64,000 bases of DNA from an uncultured Clostridia bacterium (GCA_949538735.1 CATGLK010000003.1:62001-126000), one strand, 5' to 3'. Positions 25,647 through 34,807 are shown, counted from the stretch's first letter. Program-made: numbers and translations. Notes: generated by a model not told the origin, from the letters alone.

Positions 25647-25771
25647 ACATTTTTTTGTCTTTTTTTGTATGTATATTTTGTCCAAAATTTTAGATACTAT
25701 TAATAGAATTAATTTTTCTGATTTATTTATGAAAAATTGAAATTTCGAAATTTTAATAGGAGGATACTTTT

Positions 25772-26209
25772 ATGTACAAGAAATTACTTATAAGTTTTGG
25801 TGTTCTTGTTGCTTTAGCATTTTCTTTTACATTTTGTTTTGCAAATGATAACAATATGCTTCAAAATGCTGCTAATGGTGTAAGAAATGTTGTTGGTGGC
25901 GCTGAAAATGCTGTTGAAGGTGCTGCAAAGGATATTACAAACGGTTCAAAAAATATTACTGGAAATATGGAAAACGGCGCTAACAAAGCTGGAAATGATA
26001 TGACAAATAATGATAGACGTAATGATAACAACAATAACGCTTATACTGCAACTAGAACTTCTACTGGTGCTACTACTAATACTTTTATGGGTATGAATGC
26101 AACTGCTTGGACTTGGCTAATTATGGGTATTGCTGCAATTGCTATCGTTGCTCTAGTTTGGTATTATGGAATGCAAGTTAATTCAACACATTATGATGAT
26201 AGAGATTAA
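25772..26209 (+). CDS. Small membrane-anchored Asn/Gly-rich protein
   Basis: A 145-residue protein with a signal-like N-terminus (LLISFGVLVALAFSFTFCFA), a polar middle rich in N, G and A with repeated N-G/A-x-N-x-V/I patterns (residues 32-90), and a C-terminal membrane helix (WTWLIMGIAAIAIVALVWYY). The start follows AGGAGG. No family was recognised. The shared architecture with the gene at 25190-25609 suggests related surface roles or a duplication. Confidence 0.7.
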   Translation: MYKKLLISFGVLVALAFSFTFCFANDNNMLQNAANGVRNVVGGAENAVEGAAKDITNGSKNITGNMENGANKAGNDMTNNDRRNDNNNNAYTATRTSTGATTNTFMGMNATAWTWLIMGIAAIAIVALVWYYGMQVNSTHYDDRD

Positions 26210-26345
26210 TTTTAGTTTTATGTACTTCAATTTATTATTTATTAATATTTTGGGGTGCATTTTTATTTTTTTTATGCTATAATTAGCATTAGCTATTTAT
26301 AAAAGTTGTTAAACATTTTTTCTTAACAACAGATTGGAGAATATT

Positions 26346-26793
26346 ATGGATATAAAATTAATTGCAAAAAATCCCACTGCTTACCACAATTACGATATCA
26401 CAGATACTTTAGAAGCGGGAATTATTCTTTCTGGTACAGAAATAAAATCTATTCGTGCTGGAAAAGTTAATTTAAAAGATACATATGCTATGCTAAAAAA
26501 TGGAGAAGTTTTCGTTGTTGGAATGCATATTAGTCCTTATGAGCATGGAAATATTTTTAATAAAGACCCTTTACGTGATAGAAAACTTTTGCTAAATAAA
26601 AGAGAAATTAATAAATTATTTGGACTTATTAAGCAAAAAGGCTATAGTCTAGTTCCTATAAAATTATATTTTAAAGGTAGTTTTGTAAAACTTGAATTAC
26701 GGTATTGGTAAGGGTAAAAAATTATATGATAAACGTCAGGATATTGCAAAAAAAGATGCTGAAAGACAAATTGCTAGAAATATGAAAGGTTAA
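26346..26793 (+). CDS. smpB: SsrA-binding protein SmpB, one +1 recoding site
   Basis: SmpB carries tmRNA to stalled ribosomes during trans-translation. Family landmarks are [45 protein letters not shown] and [15 protein letters not shown]. Unshifted translation ends three codons after LELR at a TGA-like break (TGG TAA). Skipping the C of the CGG at 26700-26702 gives [19 protein letters not shown] and the normal C-terminal tail, for 148 residues. Loss of this tail would abolish SmpB function, so recoding is more likely than decay. The ATG at 26346 lies 6 bases after GGAG. Confidence 0.85.
26700..26702 (+). other. Putative +1 recoding site CGG-T (Gly) in smpB
   Basis: The in-frame context is GAA TTA CGG TAT. 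Skipping C gives TTA GGT ATT GGT, the conserved G-I/V-G of SmpB. Unshifted translation stops two codons after the CGG. Confidence 0.85.
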
Positions 26794-26828
26794 TTTCGAA
26801 TGTAATGAAAAAACCTCGGATAGCATAA

Positions 26829-26872
26829 AAAAGAAATACTATTTCAAAATATTGTTAAATAGTATTTCTTTC
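26829..26872. terminator. Bidirectional terminator
   Basis: AAAGAAATACTATTT pairs with AAATAGTATTTCTTT between the convergent smpB and fba genes. Confidence 0.8.
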
Positions 26873-26881
26873 TTTTATTTT

Positions 26882-27811
26882 TTAAATTTTATTACTTGAA
26901 CCAAAAACATCAACCATTTTATGTTTTACAGTTTCTTTAATTAACTCTCTTGCAGGAGTTAAATATTTTCTTGGATCAAAAGCATTTGGTTGTTCTGCAA
27001 ACACCTTTCTAATTCCACCTGTCATAGCAAGTCTTAAATCTGTATCAACATTTATTTTTGATACCCCTGATACACTTGCTTCATGTAAAATTTCATCAGG
27101 TACACCCTTAGCTCCTGGTATATCTCCACCAAATTTATTACACATTTCTACTAACTCTGGAATTACAGTAGAAGCACCATGTAATACTATTGGAGTATTT
27201 GGTATTCTTTCTTTTATTTCTTTTAATATATCAAATCTTAATTTAGCTTCACCTTTAAACTTATATGCACCATGGCTTGTTCCTATTGCAATAGCTAAAG
27301 AATCACATCCTGTTCTTTTAACAAATTCTTCTGCTTGTGCTGGGTCTGTGTACATTGCGTCACTTGCTGCTACATTAACATCATCTTCAATTCCTGCTAA
27401 TTTTCCAAGTTCTGCCTCTACTACTACACCTTTAGAATGTGCATAATCTACTACTTTTTTTGTTAAAGCAATATTTTCTTCAAAATCATATTTTGAACCA
27501 TCAATCATAACTGATGTAAATCCTGCATCTATACACATTTTTGCAGTTTCAAAATCAGGTCCGTGGTCTAAATGTATTGCTATTGGTACTTCTGGGTGCT
27601 CTTCTACTGCTGCTTCTACCATTTTCATTAAATAGTTTATTCTTGCATATTTAATTGCACTTGATGATGCTTGTAATATAACTGGTGATTTGCTTTCAGC
27701 TGCTGCATCTACTATTGCTTGGATTATTTCCATATTGTTTACATTGAATGCACCTATTGCATATCCTTCTTTCATTGATTTTTCAAACATTTCCTTTGTT
27801 GTTACTAACAT
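26882..27811 (-). CDS. fba: Fructose-bisphosphate aldolase, class II
   Basis: A 309-residue zinc-dependent aldolase that cleaves fructose 1,6-bisphosphate in glycolysis. The visible motifs are IHLDHGPDFETAKMCIDAGF (zinc-binding histidine), VVEAELGKLAGIED, CDSLAIAIGTSHGAYKF, IVLHGASTV and KINVDTDLR. The length is normal. It is a monocistronic gene set between a terminator and a palindromic repeat. Confidence 0.95.
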   Translation of the reverse strand: MLVTTKEMFEKSMKEGYAIGAFNVNNMEIIQAIVDAAAESKSPVILQASSSAIKYARINYLMKMVEAAVEEHPEVPIAIHLDHGPDFETAKMCIDAGFTSVMIDGSKYDFEENIALTKKVVDYAHSKGVVVEAELGKLAGIEDDVNVAASDAMYTDPAQAEEFVKRTGCDSLAIAIGTSHGAYKFKGEAKLRFDILKEIKERIPNTPIVLHGASTVIPELVEMCNKFGGDIPGAKGVPDEILHEASVSGVSKINVDTDLRLAMTGGIRKVFAEQPNAFDPRKYLTPARELIKETVKHKMVDVFGSSNKI

Positions 27812-27880
27812 TTTTCATTCCTCCATTCTTTGGCAATTTTGCCACTTTTATTTTATTTCTATTTTGCTAATATGTCAAGC

Positions 27881-27990
27881 AAAACTTTTTGGGACAGGCC
27901 AAAAAAGTTTTACTCGCAGACTTTTTTGCCCTGTCCCAAAACATCTTTTTCTGAAATTTTTTTGGTACGCCCCAAAAAGTTTCAAATCTT
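27881..27990. repeat. Intergenic palindromic repeats (GGGACAGGCC type), compound
   Basis: AAACTTTTTGGGACAGGCC, then GCCCTGTCCCAAAA, then GGTACGCCCCAAAAAGTTT form one and a half overlapping inverted units between fba and the DUF1540 gene. Confidence 0.75.
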
Positions 27991-28156
27991 ACTCTTTTAC
28001 ATATTCGTAGCTTGCACACATAGATTCATCTGGTTGCATTGTTTCGCATTCCATTATCGGCTCTACTTGTATGCTTTCTAGTATGCATTTTCCGTTTTCA
28101 CTATTATTGTATTTGCAACTTGTTACTGAACATTTTATTTCTTGATTTTTTTCCAT
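27989..28156 (-). CDS. DUF1540 domain protein
   Basis: A 55-residue protein with the cysteine spacing of DUF1540: IKCSVTSCKYNN, GKCILESIQVEP and CASYEYVKE. These are likely small metal-binding proteins common in Clostridia, some linked to spores. The ATG at 28156 has a perfect GGAGGT 6 bases upstream; an earlier in-frame start crosses a terminator and is rejected. Function is unknown. Confidence 0.85.
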   Translation of the reverse strand: MEKNQEIKCSVTSCKYNNSENGKCILESIQVEPIMECETMQPDESMCASYEYVKE

Positions 28157-28172
28157 TTTATACCTCCAAAAA

Positions 28173-28213
28173 AATAATAGTATGAACTTTTTTGTTTTGC
28201 TCATACTATTATT
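28173..28213 (-). terminator. Terminator after the peroxiredoxin gene
   Basis: AATAATAGTATGA pairs with TCATACTATTATT and is followed on the minus strand by TTTTTTT. Confidence 0.8.
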
Positions 28214-28269
28214 ATGTTTCATTGTGTAAATACTATTCAATATAACTTTAAATAATTTTCATTTTTTGG

Positions 28270-28969
28270 CTAGTCACTACATTCTTTTTCTTCAGATTTC
28301 AGACATTTTTTTGGTGGTTCTTCAAAGCTTAAATACCAACTTATTCCATTTCTATTTTTATTTATGCTTTCTACTCTTTCTTCTAATTGACTATAATTTT
28401 GTGGCATTGGTACAATTACAGGTTGATTTGGTAACCAATTTGCTCCTGTTGACGCTTTGGCACAGTCTGCCATTTGTAAGGCTTGCACTACTCTAAGTAT
28501 TTCTGGAATAAATCTTCCTACATTCATTGGATAAATTAAAATTGTTCTTATTATCCCTTTATCGTCTATTATGAATACGTTTCTTACTGTTTCTGTGTTA
28601 CTTATGTCACTTGCTATCATTCCATATTTTCTTGCTATTTGTCCATTTCTATCTGCTATTATTGGAAATGATACTTTTATTCCTGTTCTGCAATATATGT
28701 CATACATCCATGCTAAATGCGAACTATTACTATCTACACTTAATCCTAATAATTCTGTATTTATTTGATTGAAATACTTTTGTGCTCTTGTAAATGCTAT
28801 CATCTCAGTTGTACAAACCGGTGTAAAATCTCCGCGGATGTGAGAACAGTACCAACCATTTTCCTTTGTAGTCTTCTAGTTTTATTTCTCCAAATGTTGT
28901 TTGTGCTTCAAAGTTTGGTGCTTTTTGTCCTATTCTTACGTTGCCATTCATCATTAATTCATAGTCCAT
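28270..28969 (-). CDS. Peroxiredoxin (Prx6-like), one +1 recoding site
   Basis: A thiol peroxidase of the AhpC/TSA family, 232 residues. The ATG at 28969 follows GAGAGGAG. The N-terminal part ([27 protein letters not shown]) and the rest lie in different frames joined at CGG 28832-28834. Skipping C restores [17 protein letters not shown] with the peroxidatic cysteine at residue 52 and the P-x-x-x-T/S-x-x-C signature. Later motifs are [32 protein letters not shown] and [13 protein letters not shown]. Unshifted translation yields only 54 residues with no cysteine. A C-terminal CLKSEEKEC tail may hold resolving cysteines. Confidence 0.85.
28832..28834 (-). other. Putative +1 recoding site CGG-A (Gly) in the peroxiredoxin
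   Basis: The in-frame context is CAT CCG CGG AGA. Skipping C gives CAT CCG GGA GAT, the nearly invariant H-P-G/A-D of the family. Confidence 0.85.
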
Positions 28970-28973
28970 AAAA

Positions 28974-29020
28974 AATAAACTCCTCTCGTTTTTTTGTATA
29001 TTTTATGAGAAGAGTTTATT
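28974..29020 (-). promoter_or_regulatory. Leader hairpin covering the peroxiredoxin ribosome binding site
   Basis: AATAAACTCTTCTC pairs with GAGAGGAGTTTATT at 13 of 14 positions; the GAGAGGAG binding site lies in the 3' arm. It is the same design as the hairpin before cwlJ. This is inference from pairing. Confidence 0.5.
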
Positions 29021-29080
29021 TTGTGTGATTCATCATTAACATTTTAACTAAATAACTTACCCATTATACTTATAAAATAT

Positions 29081-29100
29081 CGCTAGGAAATTTCCTAGCG
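29081..29100 (-). terminator. Terminator-like hairpin
   Basis: A perfect palindrome CGCTAGGAAATTTCCTAGCG followed on the minus strand by ATATTTTAT, just downstream of the DUF3841 gene. Confidence 0.6.
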
Positions 29101-29107
29101 ATAACAA

Positions 29108-29686
29108 CTACCCTTTTAAAACCCAAACTTTTTTTATCTGTGATTTCTTAAGTTCCCAAAAAGTTGCCTGAATAAATTTGTAATTGTCCATCTGAGAACA
29201 AATTACCCTTTTCCAGCTCTTTTCTTTATACAACCTTCCTGCTTCAGCAGATAAACTATTATAATACTCTAACTCTTTTTCAGATAATATATTCCATTCT
29301 TCATATGAAATATCTTCTACATAATTTACCTTAAAATTCAGGGAATCATTAAGAACAGAATGCCACATGGTATAATCCGTAAGTAATACATCTATATCTG
29401 GAATTTCAATTTCTAAAACTACAGATTTTTCACTTACTTTATATGCAAATTTTCTCATATCAGGTTTTTTGTTTTCACCTTCTACTCGAAACCATGCCCA
29501 TATAGGATATTTTACTCCTTCTGGTGGATTTCCTATTCTTTCTTTCATTTCTTTAGAAAGCCAGTCATACGCATTTACAAAATCCTTATAAATTAAGTTA
29601 GAAGATAACTCAGGAATGCATCTGAAAATTCCGTCACTCTGTAAAGTTTCATATACACAGTAAGGCTGAACTGTCCATAATCTCAT
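29108..29686 (-). CDS. DUF3841 family protein
   Basis: A 192-residue cytoplasmic protein. MRLWTVQPYCVYETLQSDGI at the start, YDWLSKEMKERIG, YPIWAWFRVEG, VLLTDYTMWHSVLND and a C-terminal QATFWELKKSQIKKVWVLKG fit DUF3841, an uncharacterised family often found near regulators. No catalytic residues are known. It stands alone, with a hairpin downstream and no close operon partner. Confidence 0.75.
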   Translation of the reverse strand: MRLWTVQPYCVYETLQSDGIFRCIPELSSNLIYKDFVNAYDWLSKEMKERIGNPPEGVKYPIWAWFRVEGENKKPDMRKFAYKVSEKSVVLEIEIPDIDVLLTDYTMWHSVLNDSLNFKVNYVEDISYEEWNILSEKELEYYNSLSAEAGRLYKEKSWKRVICSQMDNYKFIQATFWELKKSQIKKVWVLKG

Positions 29687-29801
29687 ATTTTAGGTTTCCT
29701 TCTTCCCATTTTTGGGGTATAAATATATTATAACTCTTTTATGTGCATTATGTCAATTGGTTTTAAAAATACCATATCTGATTTATGCCGTTAACTTCTA
29801 T

Positions 29802-30800
29802 TTACGAAAAATATATTATCTCATTATTTGGAAAATACTTGCCCATCAAATCTCTAAAAAAAGCTTCACCTTCTTGCCTCACAAACTGATTATAAGTATA
29901 CTTTCCCTTGCCTCTCACTGTCATTATTTCTTTATTATATAAATCCATAGAATTAGGAAAAGCTTCGCTATTTATCGCTTTATGAATATAACTGTATGTC
30001 ATAAATATAAATTCAAAAAACACCTTCTTTTTTGCCTTTTCAGTCAAAAGTTCAGTTATTTGTTTAAACAATCCCTCATATAATGTTTTCCAATTATCTA
30101 TTAAAATTATAGGCGCAACCAATATTCCTACTTTATAGTTAGCTTCCACTAATTTATTAATTGCTTCTATTCTTTGCTTTAATCTTGATGTTCCAAATTC
30201 AAATTTATTTATTATTTCTTCAGGATTTATACTCATTCTTATGATTACTTTACCCTGATGTTCAATATTTAAAATTGGATCTACCATATCAAATTTTGTT
30301 GGAAATGTAAGTTTTCCTTTTTTGGAATTTTTAAAATTCTCTATTGTCCATACCAAGTTATTGGTTATTGTGTTTTCTAATATTAAATCGCTATTACTTC
30401 CAATTTCAAATACATAATCTTCTTCAGCATTGTTTGCAGTTTTTATTATTTTGTTTAACATTTGTTCTCTATTAACAAATAGCCTTAAATAAGCACATTT
30501 GTTATAATTACATACTAAATAACAATACATGCACATAGCTGTACACCCTGAGGATGTATATGGTACTAGAAAATTTGATACCTTATAGTTGGGAACATAT
30601 TTATGTGTTTTTCTTGTTCCAATAATTAAATTTCTTTTCATTTTTGGAAACTCAGAATTTTCTTTTTTTCTCATTTCTTCAATGTTGTTGTGGTTATCAA
30701 TTATTGTTTTAGGTACATCTTTGTATTTCTCTAATAATTCTTTGCCTAATTCATAGTTTTGAATTTCTTGCTCATAATATATCTTTTGGGGAATAAACAT
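29802..30800 (-). CDS. splB: Spore photoproduct lyase
   Basis: A 332-residue radical SAM enzyme that directly reverts the spore photoproduct (5-thyminyl-5,6-dihydrothymine) in germinating spores. The cluster motif is SGCTAMCMYCYL (residues 84-95), followed by IGSNSDLILENTI, LTFPTKFDMVDPIL, IRMSINPEEII and VGILVAPIILIDNW, all in family order. The length is typical. It fits the sporulation gene content of the window. Confidence 0.9.
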   Translation of the reverse strand: MFIPQKIYYEQEIQNYELGKELLEKYKDVPKTIIDNHNNIEEMRKKENSEFPKMKRNLIIGTRKTHKYVPNYKVSNFLVPYTSSGCTAMCMYCYLVCNYNKCAYLRLFVNREQMLNKIIKTANNAEEDYVFEIGSNSDLILENTITNNLVWTIENFKNSKKGKLTFPTKFDMVDPILNIEHQGKVIIRMSINPEEIINKFEFGTSRLKQRIEAINKLVEANYKVGILVAPIILIDNWKTLYEGLFKQITELLTEKAKKKVFFEFIFMTYSYIHKAINSEAFPNSMDLYNKEIMTVRGKGKYTYNQFVRQEGEAFFRDLMGKYFPNNEIIYFS

Positions 30801-30860
30801 TTAAATCACCTCTACAATTAATATTTTTTGTAGAAATGATTTATTTATACTAAATAATAT

Positions 30861-31958
30861 TTATTTTTCAAATGTCTTAGCAACTTTATCTAAATTCTCT
30901 CTTATAGGTAAATGCTGTGGACATACTTTTTCACATTTGCCACATTTAATGCAATCAGATGCTTTTCCATTGTCTTTTGTATGTATCCCATAGTAATAAT
31001 CACTATTCCAATCATTAAACTGTACCTTTGCATTATAGCACCCAAACAAATCTGGAATTGATATCTTCTTTGGACAGCCTTCTACACAATATCTGCAAGC
31101 TGTACAAGGAATGCCACCTAAATTATTTAATATTTCAGTAACTTTTTCTATCGCTTTATATTCTTTTTCTTCAAGTGGTTTAAACTCTTTCATATAAGTT
31201 ATGTTATCTTGCATTTGTTCTAAATTGCTCATTCCTGATAGCACTTTTACTACTCCTTCAAATGATGCTGCAAATCTAATTGCATAACTTGCATAGCTCA
31301 ATTCTTCTCCTAAATCGTCAAAAATTTTCTTTGCAGCTTCTGGAAGGTTTATAAGTCCACCACCTTTTACAGGTTCCATTATTAGTACAGGTTTATTAAA
31401 CTTTCTACAAACATTATATACTTGTTCACTTTGTACACTTGAATTTTTAAAGTCTATATAGTTAAATTGTATTTGTACAATTTCTATCTCTGGATGTTCT
31501 GTTAGAATTTTCTCAAGAATTTCTGCTGTATCATGAAATGATATTCCCAAATGCTTAATTTTTCCTTCTTTTTTTAACTCATGTGCTATTTCGTATGCAT
31601 TAGTTTTTTGAAAATGCAGATAGTTTTCTCTATCTTGCGAATGCATTAAGTAATAGTCAAAATACTTAACTCCTGTATGTTCTAGCTGTTTTTCAAAAAA
31701 TGGTCTAATTTCTTCCTTTGTTTTAAAATATGTTCCTGTTAATTTGTTTGTAAGTACATAACTTTCTCGTGGGTATCTTTTTACTAGACACTCTCTTATT
31801 GCAATTTCACTTTTCCCTTCTATGTATCCATGTGCTGTGTCAAAGTAATTAAATCCTTCTTTCATATATAAGTCTATCATTTTATTAAATTGTTCGTAAT
31901 CAACTTGATTTTCTTTCATTGGTAGTCTCATACAACCAAATCCTAGTTTTTTCTCCAT
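30861..31958 (-). CDS. Aldo/keto reductase with C-terminal 4Fe-4S domain
   Basis: A 365-residue protein. The AKR barrel is marked by LGFGCMRLPM, FDTAHGYIEGKSEIAI (catalytic D and Y), VLTNKL, YYLMHSQDRENY and IKHLGISFHD. The C-terminus carries cysteine motifs CTACRYCVEGCPKKISIP and CIKCGKCEKVCPQHLPI, which bind two iron-sulfur clusters. This is a common clostridial family of ferredoxin-linked reductases; the substrate is unknown. Confidence 0.9.
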   Translation of the reverse strand: MEKKLGFGCMRLPMKENQVDYEQFNKMIDLYMKEGFNYFDTAHGYIEGKSEIAIRECLVKRYPRESYVLTNKLTGTYFKTKEEIRPFFEKQLEHTGVKYFDYYLMHSQDRENYLHFQKTNAYEIAHELKKEGKIKHLGISFHDTAEILEKILTEHPEIEIVQIQFNYIDFKNSSVQSEQVYNVCRKFNKPVLIMEPVKGGGLINLPEAAKKIFDDLGEELSYASYAIRFAASFEGVVKVLSGMSNLEQMQDNITYMKEFKPLEEKEYKAIEKVTEILNNLGGIPCTACRYCVEGCPKKISIPDLFGCYNAKVQFNDWNSDYYYGIHTKDNGKASDCIKCGKCEKVCPQHLPIRENLDKVAKTFEK

Positions 31959-32141
31959 TTTTATTTCTCCTTAACTTATTTTATTTCTTTATTATATATA
32001 TCTCTCATAATTCTGTTAAAGTCAAGAACTTTTTAATAATTTTTTAATATTGCTTATCAAATAAATTTACATAAATTTGACTTTATGTTTAAAATATGTT
32101 AAACTATCATTATGCGTAATGCTAGAGAAGGAGATTTATTT

Positions 32142-32585
32142 ATGAAACAAACTATTCACGTTCTTGGTTTTACTTTTACAGATAAGGAAGTTAATTCATT
32201 TTTTGAAAAATATCCTGATTGCAATCAAAAAATAAATGCTATAGCACATAGTTATTTTGATCGCAAAACATTTGAAGAAACTTTTATACGGCTAAGATCT
32301 TTAGCTAAAGGAACTCCATTAGAAAACAATCCTGAGTTTGCTAATATTACTCTTTTTCAACGAAGTATTTTATCAAACACTAAGGCCTCACTTATTATGA
32401 CAATACTCCAAGATTTGTTTTTTAAAGCTGATGAAACTGAAATTAGCGAAAAAACTATTTTTTCATTGGTTAATGCACATCTTGTAGAACAAACCATTAT
32501 GTATGTTATAGATACATTAATAAAGAGTATATCAGAAGCAAGTAATGATGCTCTTTATCAAGAAACTGGAAATCTTTTAAATTAA
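32142..32585 (+). CDS. Unrecognised 147-residue protein with an unshifted in-frame CGG codon
   Basis: A mostly helical, cytoplasmic-looking protein (MKQTIHVLGFTFTDKEVN at the start) with no family that I recognise. The ATG at 32142 follows AGAAGGAGA. An in-frame CGG at 32289-32291 is codon 50 (ETFIRLRSLAKG); skipping its C would give GGC then TAA at once, so the long product needs a three-base reading, presumably arginine. It is therefore an exception to the +1 rule seen elsewhere. It is alone on the plus strand and ends at a terminator. Confidence 0.6.
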   Translation: MKQTIHVLGFTFTDKEVNSFFEKYPDCNQKINAIAHSYFDRKTFEETFIRLRSLAKGTPLENNPEFANITLFQRSILSNTKASLIMTILQDLFFKADETEISEKTIFSLVNAHLVEQTIMYVIDTLIKSISEASNDALYQETGNLLN

Positions 32586-32593
32586 ATGAATCG

Positions 32594-32620
32594 AAAAGAA
32601 CTTCAAATTGAAGTTCTTTT
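32594..32620. terminator. Bidirectional terminator
   Basis: AAAAGAACTTC-AAATT-GAAGTTCTTTT lies between convergent genes. Confidence 0.8.
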
Positions 32621-33044
32621 AATATTTGTCAATATCTGTCCCTTCGCTCAAGTAAATTTTAATCTGTCTTATTATATGTGGAATATTATAATTACCTGCA
32701 AACTTCTCTACATCAAGCAAATTGTCATCCAAAACTACCCATTCTAGTTTGTTTTTTTCTTCAACCAAATCCACATCACGCTCTAAAATCCCATAATAAA
32801 CTTGTAGATTATTATCATATTTAAAGTAATTTAAATCCATAAAGTGTTCTAATTCTATATCTTCTTTTTTTATCCCTGTTTCTTCAAATAATTCTCTATA
32901 TGCTGCTTCTTCGTTTGTTTCATTTTCTTCGACTTTGCCACCTACAAAATTATACATTCCTTTGTATGGTTGCTTTGCTCTAATGCAAAACAGTGCTTTT
33001 TCTAATTCTTTGTCAAAAACAACAATTAAATTAAGTTTTCTCAT
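32619..33044 (-). CDS. Nudix hydrolase (MutT-like)
   Basis: A 141-residue MutT-type enzyme. The Nudix box is GGKVEENETNEEAAYREL followed by FEETG (residues 35-57). MYNFVGGKVEENE and the small size resemble 8-oxo-dGTP diphosphatases, but the substrate range of Nudix proteins cannot be set from sequence. It lies 32 bases downstream of the DnaB-like gene in the same direction. Confidence 0.88.
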   Translation of the reverse strand: MRKLNLIVVFDKELEKALFCIRAKQPYKGMYNFVGGKVEENETNEEAAYRELFEETGIKKEDIELEHFMDLNYFKYDNNLQVYYGILERDVDLVEEKNKLEWVVLDDNLLDVEKFAGNYNIPHIIRQIKIYLSEGTDIDKY

Positions 33045-33076
33045 TTTATCATCTCCAATTTACTTTTCTTTATTAG

Positions 33077-34807
33077 CTATTGTTTCAATCTCAAATATCC
33101 AAGCTCTTCCCAAACATTATAAGCCAAATTTAATCTAAACAACAAAGTAGGTTTAGCACCAGCCCTATTCTTATCAACAACACAAGCATAATACCTAACA
33201 TCAGGATCATCATATTTTTTCAAATCAAAAAACTTAGTATCAACCTCATTTAAAGAATACTCATAATTTTGCAAAGTATCCCTATTAATCTGTTTAATCA
33301 AACATAAAGTATCCAAAACTTCCTTTACAGTCCTACTAACAGCCAAATCATTTACATTTAAGTTGACTGGTAAGGTATTACTTTCAGCTAATTGTAAAGT
33401 TGAACAAATAAACATATTGAAATTTTGAGCCAAATTTGAAAGTATTGTAGCTGTTCTTTTTAACTCTTCACCAATACCAATATTAGCAGTATCAGTCTTC
33501 AACGTATCATAAAAAACATATTCAATTTGTTCTTTGTAATAATAATTCATTATTACTTTTTTAAGCTCGTCATTTGTGTGATCTGTTATATTAATAAAGT
33601 AAATTGAATTTTTTATTTCTTTATTTGCCCAATTTGTTATTTCTATTGTTTCGTTAAATTCTGTTGATTCTTCAGATAGTCTTTTTACAAATTCTTTTTG
33701 AGTTTCTTTTTCTCTTTTTAAGATAAATCCATTTTCATCTACTTCTACATTATTTTTATTATCTGGTCTAAACTTAAACTCTAGAAGCTCTCCTTCAGTT
33801 TTACTTATTGTATGTCCATGCAACTCTTGAATTGCTTTATTGTTTATTATTGTGGTAATCAAGCAAAGTTTCATTTTTTCTTCTGACATTTCATTAGAAA
33901 TTACAAGAACTTTTTTCTTATGAACTAAAGCTGTATGTGCTGCCAAATCTGTTGTAAATCTACTTTTACCTGCATTTGAAGGCATCGCATATGCCATTGT
34001 TTCGCCCTTTCTTATTCCTTTAAACACATTTGTTAATGTTGGGAAAGGTAATGGTAAACCATTTCTTAAATTATTATCACCTTTTTTTAGAAATTCTGTA
34101 AGGTCTTGATTTAATATTGACCTTTTAAATTTTTCCGTATCATTAACTTGTATAACTGCTGCTTCAACTTCTTCTACTGACATTTTATCATATAAATCAT
34201 AATCTATTATCTCAACAACTTTATCTTGAATATTTTGTATTGGAATTGCTAAATAATTCTTTCTTAGCACAAATAATTTGCTAAGCTCTACATACACTTT
34301 TTCCATATTGCAATTTTTGTTACGCATTTCATTTTTTAACTCACTTTTTAATTTGAATGATTTCTCTGTATCTTTTGCAAAATTGTAACCTTTCTTTGCA
34401 GCCTCAGAACTATATGCTCCACCTTCTGTAAATAAGATACTTTTATATATATTTTCTAGCTCATCATCTTCAAAATAGAAATTTTCACGTAAAAAATAGA
34501 ACTTAACTATCAATTTAGGGTCTAACAATAATAGTCCTATATATTCACGCTCTAGCTCTTTATTACTTAATTTTTTAGGATATATTCCTACCATCTCATC
34601 TTTTTTCTCTTTAACTTTTGGAGCATTTAAAATCTCTTTCTCATTTTCTTCCCTTTGGTTCACAATTTCTTCAAGCTTTTTTAGAGCCTCAATATAATTC
34701 TTGTTTGCTATATATTCCTTTACTTCTTCAACTGCCTCTATATTCCATTCGTTTATTGGTATTTGATTTAATAAATCTTGTATTTTTTCTTTTGTCTCTT
34801 CATTCAT
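33077..34807 (-). CDS. DnaB-like helicase domain protein
   Basis: A 576-residue protein. Residues 1-75 are a charged helical region. Residues 80-160 resemble the DnaB N-terminal domain (ELEREYIGLLLLDPKLIVKF). The RecA-like core has Walker A MPSNAGKSRFTTDLAAH (about residue 280) and VLVISNEMSEEKM, with IEYVFYDTLKTD as Walker B and a late DKNRAGAKPTLLFRL. It differs from the housekeeping DnaB by large insertions. It may serve a plasmid- or phage-derived replication role, but no other phage genes are near. Confidence 0.7.
   Translation of the reverse strand: MNEETKEKIQDLLNQIPINEWNIEAVEEVKEYIANKNYIEALKKLEEIVNQREENEKEILNAPKVKEKKDEMVGIYPKKLSNKELEREYIGLLLLDPKLIVKFYFLRENFYFEDDELENIYKSILFTEGGAYSSEAAKKGYNFAKDTEKSFKLKSELKNEMRNKNCNMEKVYVELSKLFVLRKNYLAIPIQNIQDKVVEIIDYDLYDKMSVEEVEAAVIQVNDTEKFKRSILNQDLTEFLKKGDNNLRNGLPLPFPTLTNVFKGIRKGETMAYAMPSNAGKSRFTTDLAAHTALVHKKKVLVISNEMSEEKMKLCLITTIINNKAIQELHGHTISKTEGELLEFKFRPDNKNNVEVDENGFILKREKETQKEFVKRLSEESTEFNETIEITNWANKEIKNSIYFINITDHTNDELKKVIMNYYYKEQIEYVFYDTLKTDTANIGIGEELKRTATILSNLAQNFNMFICSTLQLAESNTLPVNLNVNDLAVSRTVKEVLDTLCLIKQINRDTLQNYEYSLNEVDTKFFDLKKYDDPDVRYYACVVDKNRAGAKPTLLFRLNLAYNVWEELGYLRLKQ

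Noticed and set aside
33077-34807. DnaB-like gene as a sign of a prophage
   Set aside because: No capsid, terminase, integrase or lysis gene lies nearby, and the neighbours are ordinary chromosomal genes.
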